A DNA stretch of 40,020 nucleotides. Origin: Saccoglossus kowalevskii. Taxonomy: Eukaryota > Hemichordata > Enteropneusta > Harrimaniidae. This document shows, in pieces, positions 25,101-33,717 of this stretch (position 1 is the stretch's first letter; every line of letters starts with the position of its first letter). The notes beneath the pieces were generated by a model. The model was not told the origin of the DNA. It did no database searches and was given only the letters and a program-made list of their open reading frames with translations. The position numbers and the translations under genes are program-made. The stretch lies in the NCBI RefSeq assembly GCF_000003605.2, contig NW_003132854.1, positions 51,097 to 91,116 of the forward strand, in the 5' to 3' direction.

Positions 25101-26015
25101 TGTGGTGGTGGTGGTTACTGTGGTGATCACCTGATTATCATCAATCTCACAGTAGGTTCCAGAATAACCAAGCTGGCAGAAACAAAATACATCTGGAATC
25201 AGTAAGCAGTTAGCACCATTCAGACAGGGATTATATGGATCTAAACAAATGAAATTATCTTGACAGTCACTTCCAAAGACTGCATAGCTGCAATTGCAGT
25301 AGTAGTCAACACCATCATCCACACAAACACCTTGGTTTAAATCACCAAAACAAAGTGCAGAGACAGCACCTGAAAGATAAAATGTTGACGAATAAAAAAA
25401 TCAGTAATCGGATTTTTTTTAATCTACTATGAATAATTGCATGGTTATAAATGACATTATTATACATCTGTCATCGTAACGCCATAAGTAACAACGTGCC
25501 CTAATTTTGCAGTATTTTACTGGGTATATTCATCCTACCATATTAGGAAATGCAAATTCCAAATTTGGAGCGATTGCATGCATGAGCATCCTCTAATAAT
25601 AAAAACAAACATGGCAGCCCCAGGGTTTGACCGGACTCCACACAAAGAAGTTTGCTAAATCTGTCCTAAACATTTGGGATTTCGTCATTCCCATGGTGTA
25701 TCCTTGGAAGGAAAAGATGTATAATAATAAGCTTATTACGAGGATACCACAAAGTGTGCACTCAGACAGTATGTACATGTAGTCGCATCAACCTCCGTCT
25801 GTCAATACTCCCACTGTACTGTCTTTGTGCATACTTTTCGGTATCCTCGTAATAATCTCATATTATATGATTCGTAATCTGAAATTATAGATATAACATG
25901 CAGTTTGAATATAGAAATGCAACTTACGCCCTTCATCCATTGCTTTTTGTTCACATGTGATAGCATCCGTGTAACTGATTAGTACTACTGCTACAAGCAG
26001 GAGCTGAACAAACAT
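12154..26015 (-). CDS. Notch: Complete short Notch receptor with only six EGF repeats (15 coding exons, 1262 aa)
   Basis: A single-pass receptor whose cleaved intracellular part would act with CSL in the nucleus. Coding exons, 5' to 3': 26015-25928, 25369-24986, 24328-24231, 22495-22118, 20713-20520, 20157-19804, 18967-18816, 18434-18212, 17403-17259, 16613-16409, 16083-15955, 15738-15587, 14998-14851, 14019-13922, 13194-12154. They sum to 3789 nt (1262 codons plus TAG), with every junction in phase. Domains: signal peptide about 1-18; six EGFs at 21-65, 71-103, 129-161, 166-197, 204-235 and 243-274; three LNRs at about 301-331, 341-373 and 380-411; NOD/NODP about 414-548; TM about 564-586; RAM with LWFPDNF at about 596-602; basic KKRIK at about 668-672; ankyrin repeats about 741-974; Ser/Pro/Asn-rich tail 975-1262. 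In the exon of the ATG, an in-frame TGA lies five codons upstream, which supports the start. Canonical Notch has about 30-36 EGFs. Everything from the LNRs to the ankyrins is well conserved; the reduction is in the EGF array and the tail. Confidence 0.96.
13294..13599 (-). other. Possible alternative 3'-terminal exon of Notch, or small nested gene
   Basis: Within the last Notch intron (13195-13921) an acceptor-like TTGCCTAG ends at 13600. It is followed by an open frame of 101 codons to a stop at 13294. The frame is phase 0, so it can join the preceding ankyrin exon (14019-13922, phase 0) directly. The product would lose the last ankyrin repeats and gain a Ser/Pro-rich tail ending VIYDSDSN. 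An internal ATG at 13581 would give a 95-residue stand-alone protein. I recognise no domain. The tail has ordinary-looking composition and no transposon motif. Confidence 0.35.
14065..14275. mobile_element. TACTGTAAAA MITE in Notch intron
   Basis: The left end TACTGTAAAAGGGGTAATTA with TTCACTGGGTTTTAA is inverted at the right end (TTTAAACCCAGTGAAAATTAG...TTTTACAGTA). Additional inner copies of AATTTAAAACCCACTGAAT give nested inverted repeats. About 210 bp, non-coding, between two ankyrin exons. Confidence 0.7.
15165..15188. repeat. (CA)12 microsatellite
   Basis: About twelve uninterrupted CA units in the Notch intron between ankyrin exons 15738-15587 and 14998-14851. Confidence 0.95.
18212..18434 (-). 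other. Notch transmembrane helix and RAM exon
   Basis: One exon encodes a Thr/Ser-rich juxtamembrane stretch and a hydrophobic helix of about 23 residues ([20 protein letters not shown]). The helix ends in Gly-Val-Leu-Ile-Ser, which aligns with the gamma-secretase (S3) site of Notch. A stop-transfer NRRRKAK follows, then LWFPDNF, the RAM motif that binds the beta-trefoil of CSL. A basic cluster (GGKRKE) and ESVNLR, matching the family DSVGLK, close the exon. This indicates retained proteolytic release and CSL binding. Confidence 0.94.
18527..18706. mobile_element. GGTTATTACGAGGATAC MITE, copy 2
   Basis: Core at 18579-18706 with the same terminal inverted repeats as the copies at 5805 and 25731. 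Only about 50 bp of the left arm is present (from about 18527), so this copy is 5' truncated. It lies in the Notch intron between the NODP and TM exons. Confidence 0.8.
18816..20713 (-). other. Notch negative regulatory region: LNRs, NOD and NODP
   Basis: Exons 20713-20520, 20157-19804 and 18967-18816, together with the end of the preceding exon, encode three LNR modules followed by NOD and NODP. Each LNR keeps six Cys and the calcium-binding DGxDC end (WDGRDC, HDGFDC, WDGLDC). The segment between LNR1 and LNR2 has the family PWxNC signature. NOD contains the conserved [19 protein letters not shown] contains [10 protein letters not shown] and a second Cys (SCLQ) for the usual disulphide. The expected furin (S1) loop is short and acidic with only a Lys-Arg pair (SELSKRSAY), not a full RxRR. 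This block is what normally holds the receptor inactive until the S2 site is exposed. Confidence 0.93.
20212..20363. mobile_element. TTAA-flanked MITE with GGTAGTCGCC ends
   Basis: Flanked by TTAA (20208-20211 and 20364-20367). Ends are AGTGAGGTAGTCGCCACCTGCAC and, inverted, GTGCAGGTGACTACCCTCTCACT, an imperfect terminal repeat of about 23 bp. The GGTAGTCG core is shared with family A, suggesting relatives moved by the same TTAA-specific transposase. It lies in the Notch intron between the LNR2 and LNR3/NOD exons. Confidence 0.8.
20741..20818 (-). pseudogene. Decayed duplicate LNR exon segment
   Basis: About 28 bp upstream of the true LNR exon (20713), the minus strand encodes [23 protein letters not shown]. 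The second half is nearly identical in DNA to the LNR1 exon (ACAATTGTTAYTGG...GGCAGAGACTGTTCACT), while DGKYD matches DGKCD of LNR2. Two LNR Cys are replaced by Tyr and Ser, and there is no suitable acceptor and only a weak GTTACA donor. It is best read as a relic of a tandem exon duplication. Confidence 0.65.
21328..21925 (-). mobile_element. 5'-truncated LINE (non-LTR retrotransposon) 3' end
   Basis: An open frame (about 21920 to 21427) reads like the C-terminal end of a LINE reverse-transcriptase polyprotein. It has FKERLNQIY, the segment [20 protein letters not shown], and the Cys/His cluster C-NK-C ... HYFFHC typical of the post-RT zinc-finger-like region. The 3' end carries a short pentamer tail (TATCC repeats, plus 21331-21351), as several LINE clades do. 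No RT catalytic core is present, so this is a dead fragment inside a Notch intron. Confidence 0.75.
22620..22920. repeat. Dispersed repeat fragment with GGGGGCATGGACCCCC core
   Basis: Contains GTCCGGGGGCATGGACCCCCAGGAAAATTTT and a downstream ATTTTGGGGAGCAAATTTTGAA. From memory, similar G-rich-core segments are common dispersed repeats in several marine invertebrates. It is not coding; the minus-strand frame that runs from it into the Notch EGF exon crosses the splice acceptor at 22496. Confidence 0.45.
24000..24182. mobile_element. TACTGTAAAA MITE-like element in Notch intron
   Basis: TACTGTAAAATATTTTATTTTCACTG at the left is matched in inverted form at the right by AAGTTAAAATAAGTTACTTTACAGTA. 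Same terminal motif as the element at 14065. It ends about 50 bp before exon 24231-24328. Confidence 0.6.
24618..24692. repeat. Fragment of TTAA MITE family A
   Basis: CTTGTGATTAGAAGAACACATTGGATTATGGGAAAATAAATGTTTATTAACACAA aligns with the interior of the full copy at about 26678-26740. The termini are missing. It lies in the Notch intron between exons 25369-24986 and 24328-24231. Confidence 0.65.
25505..25857. mobile_element. GGTTATTACGAGGATAC MITE, copy 3
   Basis: Core at 25731-25857 plus the long left arm (CTGGGTATATTCATCCTACC..., TTTGACCGGACTCCACACAAAG) matching copy 1. It sits in Notch intron 1, between the signal-peptide exon and the first full EGF exon. The open frame on the minus strand across it is a by-product of the shared element sequence. 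Confidence 0.8.
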
Positions 26016-26069
26016 CTTTATTCTTCTATATCATCAGATAATACATACAATTATAATGTCAAACAATCA
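25928..26069 (-). other. Notch first coding exon: signal peptide and start codon
   Basis: The start codon is at 26015-26013. It opens [18 protein letters not shown], a clear signal peptide with likely cleavage after Ala18, followed by ITCEQ, the first Cys of EGF1. The donor is a perfect GTAAGT (intron begins 25927). Upstream on the minus strand a long pyrimidine run ending in CAATAG gives a strong acceptor, so the exon probably begins at 26069 with 54 nt of 5' UTR and is preceded by a noncoding exon. An in-frame TGA between the acceptor and the ATG rules out coding sequence continuing further 5' in this exon. Confidence 0.85.
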
Positions 26070-26485
26070 CTATTGAAAAAAAAAATATCTTTCAATATTT
26101 GACTATAATTTTAAATCATTTCCCCATTAAACCTTATTATTAAAAATGATGGGGCTATTTTTTCATCTGTATGATCAAAGTTATTTGTGGAACAAATATA
26201 CAAGTAATTAGGGTAATACTCTATATACCTATCTGAATGCCAAATATTAATACGCCAAAATGTTTTAAATTATTTCTATAAATTTTGTAAAATTTTGGAC
26301 CAACTTTCTTATTTCTAACTTTTTGAAAACAAAAATGGAAGCATTTATGCAGATTTCACATTAAGTGGAAGGTGACAAAAGTAGATAATGCTGTGAGGTA
26401 AGTTTTGATGTTGGTGGATGGAACAAACAAACAAACAAACATTTCCTATTGGCCAAATTTACTCCAGCATAATTGACATGTTTAA

Positions 26486-26773
26486 AAGGCGGTAGTCATC
26501 GTGCCATGCATGTGTGCAAAGATGGCAACTTTAACTGTTGTGCAGATCAACGAGTACAAACTGAGAAGTAACAAAGCTTTAATTAGATATTTGAAATTTT
26601 CTTGTGTGTTTTCCATTAGGTATTAAAGGAGTCATCGGCGGTAATTATGGCAAGTCGTGCCAAGGTCAAACCTCATACTTGTGATTTCCATTAGAAGAAT
26701 GCATTGCATTGTGGGAAAATCAATGTTTATCAACACAAATGTTGCACATGCGCAGCGCGACGACTACCGCTTT
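26486..26773. mobile_element. TTAA-flanked MITE, family A copy 2 (full length)
   Basis: Flanked by TTAA (26482-26485 and 26774-26777). Terminal inverted repeats are AAGGCGGTAGTCATCG and CGCGACGACTACCGCTTT. The interior also has subterminal CATGCATGTGTGCAA and TTGCACATGCGCAGC in inverted orientation. 288 bp, no coding capacity; the best-preserved member in the window. Confidence 0.85.
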
Positions 26774-26944
26774 TTAAGTTGGAAACCTACTCATAGATGC
26801 AAATACCCAGAATTTATCATTTTGCAATAAATTATACTCTTGGGCAATATTATTGACTTTAAAAAATTTGGGGATCACCAGCCTAATTTATGAGAAAGAT
26901 GAAGGTTGTATTTAGTAGATTGTCAGTATTATACCAGTATTGCT

Positions 26945-27668
26945 TTTTACATAGGTTTCTATGGGAGAGATATTATGTCATATCTCAAATTTTAGTTTTT
27001 ACATAGGTTTCTATGAGAGAGATATTATGTCATATCTCAAATTTTAGTTTTTACATAGGTTTCTATGGGAGAGATATTATGTCATATCTCAAATTTTAGT
27101 TTTTACATAGGTTTCTATGAGAGAGATATTATGTCATATCTCAAATTTTAGTTTTTACATAGGTTTCTATGAGAGAGATATGTCATATCTCAAATTTTAG
27201 TTTTTACATAGGTTTCTATGGGAGAGATATTATGTCATATCTCAAATTTTAGTTTTACATAGGTTTCTATGAGAGAGATATTATGTCATATCTCAAATTT
27301 TAGTTTTTACATAGGTTTCTATGAGAGAGATTATTATGTCATATCTCAAATTTTAGTTTTTACATAGGTTTCTATGAGAGAGATATTATGTCATATCTCA
27401 AATTTTAGTTTTTACATAGGTTTCTATGGGAGAGATATTATGTCATATCTCAAATTTTAGTTTTTACATAGGTTTCTATGAGAGAGATATTATGTCATAT
27501 CTCAAATTTTAGTTTTTACATAGGTTTCTATGAGAGAGATATTATGTCATATCTCAAATTTTAGTTTTTACATAGGTTTCTATGAGAGAGATATTATGTC
27601 ATATCTCAAATTTTAGTTTTTACATAGGTTTCTATGAGAGAGATATTATGTCATATCTCAAATTTTAG
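26945..27668. repeat. 52-bp satellite array, 14 copies
   Basis: Fourteen head-to-tail units of about 52 bp (TTTTTACATAGGTTTCTATG, then AGAGAGATATTATGTCATATCTC, then AAATTTTAG). Copies are nearly identical; differences are GGGAG against GAGAG after CTATG, one 3-bp deletion, one lost T and one added T. Each unit has a palindrome GAGATAT...ATATCTC and another, CATAGgtttCTATG. The array sits 0.9-1.7 kb upstream of the Notch start codon. Confidence 0.95.
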
Positions 27669-28467
27669 ACTGGTGATGAGGTACTTCAATTTTGTTGATG
27701 AATTATTTGAAAAATCTGGGTTTTAAGAAGTATCAAAAAATGTAATTTTTCTTTAACACACGTGTGTTCCATGAAAATGTTCTAAAAATAGCGATTCTTG
27801 AAAAATATTAGGACAAGTTTATTCTCAAAATACGTCACTATAAGAATCAAAAGAATTCTTACTATTTCATGCCATGAGACAATAACATTTTTTTAAATAA
27901 ATCAATGAACATTGTCATGCGATTTATAAGCAACTTTCTCAAAAACTAAGAGTAGGCTTCTACCTTTAGGTAGTTAGCATGAATGGAAGACTGATGTACA
28001 TAAAAATCATCCTGAAACACAATTCCATTTCTCACATGTGCCTTTGATTTTTCCTGAAAACTATGTTTTTGATTACAGCAGTTTAGGAACCTAAATCCAG
28101 TACACACAGATCATAGGGCATGTTTGTAATTGTAAAGATTTCTCTGCATGAGGTATCGTGCACTTCAGAATAACATGGTTTCAAATATCACGTCACTGAA
28201 TATAACTTACAACTAGAATACAACTAGAAACCATTTACTTCTGTGTTTTGAAATCAACTTCATATGGCTTTAATAATTAGAGCACATATATCTGGTAGTG
28301 GATGTAAAACATATGCATAGCAAATGTAATCTTGTTTAGGGATGAAGGTAGGGGTGGGTGGCGAAGATGTTTTCAATTACTGTGAGCAAAATTTTTACAG
28401 TGTTGTTTAAAGTTTGTTACATGTATTCCACCCTTGCAAACTTTTGTTTAAAGGGAGGAATTATTAA

Positions 28468-28585
28468 AGGTGGTGGTCGCCGCGCAGTGCATCTTCGAAT
28501 TTCATGACAACAAACAATGTATTTCACATGCTTTGTGTACGTTGAGTCCATATCGAACAGGATGCGGTGCGACGACCACCGCTCT
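28468..28585. mobile_element. TTAA-flanked MITE, short family A relative
   Basis: Flanked by TTAA (28464-28467 and 28586-28589). Ends are AGGTGGTGGTCGCCGCGCAG and GTGCGACGACCACCGCTCT. 118 bp; it shares the family A termini but not the interior, as an internally deleted or independently derived element would. Confidence 0.8.
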
Positions 28586-29799
28586 TTAATGAAGAGATTA
28601 CACTTGTTGTTTAATTTCTATAAACTGGTTCAGTTTCATGAGAACCAAGATTTTTACGGCTCAGTGAAAATCAAGAAATTTTATAGCAGGAAAAATGTCT
28701 CTGGGGTCAAATGTCTGTGGACAGAGAAACAGTGACTTTCATCACATTTTTTCTTCACAAATTCCATAAAATCATGAATCCGTGACAATCCATAGCAGTG
28801 GAAATCAGGTGTATACAGTATTTATGGTCCCTTAATAAAATATTAATGTATCAAACATTGTGAAGTGATTGTGGTATGTGCTTGATAATATTAGTTTTTA
28901 AATTACACTGAAGTTGATAAAATTTGTATTAATTAATTGGTATGGATGGTGGATAAATGTTCACTCTATACATCATGGGCATATAGTGATAAATTCATGT
29001 GTAAATGAAAAAATATCCAATGTTACCATTTATATAACATATTCCAAGTTACCTAATTTGTACATGTATAGAAACGAGCAACCTGACAGTCGAAATAGCC
29101 CCGCTACAAGAACATATTTGCCAAAAATAGAGAATTGATGATATAGGCATGAAATGAACAAATCTGATAGAGGTCCATCCAAGGTGCTATATCAAAGCAA
29201 TAGAATTGGTACTTCTCAAGCAGTTGAAAATAGCATTTTTTACCAAAACAATTTGACAAAAATTGAAGATATTGTCACAAAATAAACAAATCTGACAAAG
29301 GTCCACCCAAGGTTTCTACATACCAAGTATCAAAGTAGTTTTCAAGAAGAAAATGCAATTGTTGACGAAGAGAACGGACAATCACCTATATGAACAGCTC
29401 CAGATTGTCATCTATCATGACAGTAGAACTAAAAAGTGGTTTACTTGAAACTCAAATACTTGATGGAGCTTAGTCCTGACCAAAGTGATCAAATGCTGGC
29501 ATGCTTATATAGCTTAGAGAGTCGCATATTTTCAAGTACCTTTGATCCAAGTATCAATTGATTACTACATGTACATACCCTAATTATCAAAACATACACA
29601 TTTAAGCAAACATACTAGGTATCTTTGGTTTTAGGATACATATATAATGCTGTAGTTTTGAAACATTTGTCACCAAATTTGCCACAGTCCAGTGGTAAGC
29701 AGTTGGCCACTTTTATCCTACACAAAGTGTTAGAGACCCCGGAATAATAACCTGCATTAAAAATAAAAATGTAGAAAAGTGTAGCTGAATAGTACTTAC

Positions 29800-29866
29800 C
29801 AGTTCAGTAGGAAAAATTCAACACAACAAGCCAACACCACCAAGACTGGTTTCAACTGACTAAAGA
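29800..29866 (-). other. Possible noncoding 5' exon of Notch
   Basis: The minus strand shows a strong donor (CTG|GTAAGT, intron starting at 29799) after a non-coding stretch. The Notch start-codon exon begins with a strong acceptor at 26070, so an upstream noncoding exon is expected. This is one candidate; its 5' limit is a guess and no promoter motif was identified. Confidence 0.2.
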
Positions 29867-30659
29867 ATAAAATATCAATAACCTACTCTTTGTGCATGAT
29901 GTGTGTGTGTTTATTTTAATGGTTAAATAACGCTTGTCTTAACAGTCTGTCATGCATGAGAAACTTTTGTTAATGTGTCTCAACTGTCACAAGCAGTTAA
30001 AATCTAAAGTTACATGCAGGTATATGTGTAAAGAATTACAGTGGCACTGGTAAATTATAATTTAACAAACATTAGAAAAGCTATTATTTTGTTAATCTCA
30101 ACAAATGTAGAACATATTTAAAGTTTTTGTATCAGTAAAAAAAAATTCTATACAGAAGTGTGAATCTGATAACTTGATGAGTTGCCATAACTACTATTGA
30201 TAGAATGAGCAATGTTTGTGGCTTTCCAACAACAAGGTTACACTGGACTATTCAGTCAGTTCATTGAATAACTGAAATCAATGCCTTGCAAGCACCAGTA
30301 AACACGCTCAACTTTCACCATTGGAGAACTGTTCTATTTTGATGAAAAGTGGCACACCCCCTCTATGTTTAATATTCACCAATGTTGAGATATTCCAAAT
30401 TAATGTAATAGGAATGGCCACTTAGGCTTACAGGAGGTTTAACTGTCAGTTTTATAAACTGATAGTACAGTTATACTACTTTTTGGCTTGTCTATTGTTC
30501 TGAAAATCCGCAAACTTTGATAGCTGACATTTTTCATTCAGCATTCTTCGTAAGAATTTACAAGAAAAGTACTCTTCTGGTGTTCCAGACAGTCATAGTT
30601 TCTTCGTTCTCAACAATGCCCATTTACTCAGAAAAAACAAAGAGTTCAACGTTCATCTT

Positions 30660-30673
30660 TGGGGGGGGGGGGG
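30660..30673. repeat. Poly-G tract
   Basis: A run of about 13-14 G in AT-rich DNA. Confidence 0.95.
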
Positions 30674-32172
30674 CAGCAACACCTTGGATTGGTACAACAA
30701 TTTTCAGATTGACTAGCTGCGTGGCTGCATTCTACTGAATAAACTAAGCATCTATGGTTGAATGAAACATGTATTTGACTAATGATATTTATATATAACC
30801 TCACGATATGTCACAGAATTTTGAGAGTTCTACCTATATTATAATCTGAGCCGTAGTTGAGGATTTATGCTAATCTGTGGTAATCACGAGTGTATACTTA
30901 CGTCATCCTAAAAGAAAATATCGCGAGATTATACATTTATCACATACCATTTCCTCAGCACAACAGAATGAAACTGTGGATTGTTGCCAAAATATTACTG
31001 AATACAAATATATTATTGAACACACCTCGTATGCTAATTTTGTTCATGCCAGAGTGTTTTATTTCAGGCAAAAACCTTGTGCACACTGTGTAGCAATTCA
31101 GCTCATTCATAATACTTGCTCTAATTGACTAGCATTTATTCAACTGATTTTTTTGAGGGACTGAATATAAACTATGGTCTTGGGTCTCAGACAATCTCGA
31201 CCAGAACCTCAACCCTAAACAAGGTGTTTAACCAGTTAGTTTCCACGTAGCAGGCTTACCCATAACTATTCGACTGAAAAACCATGTAAGAGGACTTTGT
31301 TCCATGTTGGTGATAATGACAAAACAATATAATACTGTACACAATTCATTTTATTAAGATATAATATTGCATCATTCACTGAGGAAGTGATATATTACAA
31401 AAAGTGTCAAATACTGATCAGACATACAAAACAAAAGTTTCGTCACCCAATTTTTAAGTATGAATATCTTTTTTGACAAAAAAAAAAAAATAAGAATGGT
31501 ATGTTCTTGTGACCAATATTAAATTAAACACATTTATAGTGATATATTTTACCTGAATTCTAAATGTAACTGACAGTACGCAGCACTATAGACGTCGAAG
31601 TTCCAACTTCACATATTATTTGCATATTATGTTGTATAAAGTTTGCATTTCATTTATTATTGGTCACTTTGAATACATAGTGTGTTACTAGGTGTATAGG
31701 GGTTTTCAGAATTAATGGGAAGTCATTGTACATTTGGCATTGGTTGGTGGATAGAAAAGAATTTTTTAGGAAACGATTTTGATGTCTAAAAACATAATTT
31801 ACATTACCATACTTGCTCTATTAGGAGCACATCTACATGATTTTTTTAAATAATGGAGCGAGCATATTTAGGAATAGTATTTCACCAACTGTAATTGATT
31901 GATTGAATGAAATACAACGAATTTCAATATGCAAATTACAACATGTTAAGTTGAATTCCACTGACAAAGCAAAGAAAATAAACTGAAAAATACAATTTAC
32001 AAAATAATTAAAAATTTCGTCAACTTTAGGGGACTATAAGATGAAGTTCTCTTTAAACTAATTGAACTATATACACTGCAAGACACAGAGAAAAAGGCTA
32101 ATGAGTTCACACACAAACTGAACTACAGGTCAATGGATATTAAAAACTGAGCATCTCCTCATTTTACATTAA

Positions 32173-32186
32173 CCCCCCCCCCCCCC
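32173..32186. repeat. Poly-C tract
   Basis: A run of 14 C flanked by AT-rich sequence, probably within the 3' flank of the minus-strand MORC-like gene. Confidence 0.95.
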
Positions 32187-33717
32187 AATTAAAAACAACA
32201 CAGTGCTATTTTGGCAAATCAACTATGCCCATGCCTTAAACTATAAAGACTGTTTGCTATGTGCATATTTTAATTATTCATAGCCCTTGAAGAGAACATG
32301 CATAAAACAAATGTTCAAAGAAGAAATAACAAATCTAAACATGGCTAAAAAAAAGCGGTATTTTAAACATGTACATTTCCCACATGGCAATGGGTATTTT
32401 CAAGATATGAGCGAGATCTTGCATATCATGTGAAATGCGCAATTTTATTTTGAACTTGAATTTTCTGTTTTTATAGTTTTGTCTTTCGGAAAGGCAATAT
32501 ATTTAAAGTTAAGAACCCTTACTTCATCAAAATTGACCATCATACTTTTGCAACAAAGAATACCAAAAAAGCAGTAACCTGACAATTCAAGATATTTTAA
32601 AAACAAGGTAGAGTTGCGGTTCTTTCATAAAACATGCACTTCTATACAACACTGACCATTTTCTTTAAAGGATCGTCATTTTTACATGTATAAGACATGA
32701 TTAGAACAGTTCTGAAGGAATATTAGGTTTGCCTTGGGGTTAAAGTATTTGCACAGTACGAACCTGAAAGTTTGGGTTGAGTTTCGTGGCAATGGCAAAA
32801 TTTTAGGTTGTTTAGATAAATAACAGTTTGTGATTGGCAATTTGTCAGGATAACTCACAAAATAGGAATTTAGTTCATGACCTGATTACTGTTTATGTTA
32901 AAGCCTTTAAAAAAATATTTTGTGAATATTAAGTATATTAAGTGACATAACTTCCATCACCCACTATTCAAAATAAAGGGCTTGTTGATTGGAAGATGTT
33001 TAACTATCTATCAATAATAATTTAAATTTGCAAAGATGACGCTGTATCATTTCCGGATTGGTCAATCAGCTTCATGCCTTTCACTGTAAATGTTGCAAGA
33101 AAATGTTGTATGTTATTACAATTGCCATTCTACTTCCAAAATAGGACAAATTTTCTAAAAAGACTGCTTTAAAAATATAGCAGCTATATGGATGCCACTT
33201 TATATCTAAAGCAGCTATAAAAAGCTAAAAAGACAAATGTGTCATAAATCTTTTTACACTTTCCATAACAATAAGTCAATCTAATTTCACAAGGAATGAA
33301 TATTCAATTTTTTGCGAGTAAAAGCTACAAAAACCCAGTAAGTCACAGCTACTTTCACAGAAATGTGTTCTTATAAACGCTCTCAAGTGTGGAAAATGTA
33401 TAATGGTAAAAACATTCTAGGCCTTACCTACCTTGAAGAGAAGCTAGAAATTGCTTTTCTGAAATTATACTGTTAATAGGGTTGCAATGATAATAGATGG
33501 TGTTTTTATATCTTGATTTGTGAGTGAGATATTGACGTTTTGTGTACTGCCTACATTTTTGTATCTATATAAAAAACAACCGTACAAAAAAAGTGGTAAT
33601 ATACCACACACGATTGCTGGAATTGGATAAAAATGCTGTATAAATGTTCATTTTATAACTTTTATATATTACACAGGTGTATAAGCTGAGCACAAATCTA
33701 TATGTATTCTAATGATG

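Larger units (their letters stand above)
22118..25369 (-). other. Notch ectodomain exons: six EGF repeats and a Thr/Val-rich linker
   Basis: Three exons (25369-24986, 24328-24231, 22495-22118), together with the start-codon exon, encode all six EGF modules. The third exon also begins LNR1. EGF1 is atypical, with wide spacing between its first two Cys (C21, C36). EGF2 is followed by about 20 Thr/Val-rich residues (residues 110-127) before EGF3. No EGF has Ser/Thr just before its third Cys, so the O-fucose consensus C2-x4-(S/T)-C3 is absent. EGF6 has CSSSPC, which fits the O-glucose consensus, and is preceded by DQRDEC, a partial calcium-binding EGF signature. A Pro/Gly/Ala-rich spacer (about 278-300) leads to the first LNR. 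Confidence 0.92.
26070..33717. other. Large non-coding region upstream of Notch and downstream of the MORC-like gene
   Basis: I find no exon with domain or splice support here, apart from a possible 5' UTR exon near 29800. It contains two TTAA MITEs, the 52-bp satellite, an AAAC run (26423-26441), a poly-G (30660-30673) and a poly-C (32173-32186). It must hold the Notch promoter and the 3' UTR of the MORC-like gene. Confidence 0.6.

Noticed and set aside
12154-26015. Notch fragment or pseudogene because of the few EGF repeats
   Set aside because: All 15 exons are open, in phase and have proper splice sites, and catalytic and binding motifs are intact from signal peptide to stop.
26945-27668. 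CRISPR-like array
   Set aside because: Units are directly abutting tandem copies without unique spacers, in an animal genome.
30517-31128. Cluster of plus-strand open frames around 30.5-31.1 kb
   Set aside because: Short overlapping frames around a poly-G tract, with no recognisable domain or consistent splice structure.
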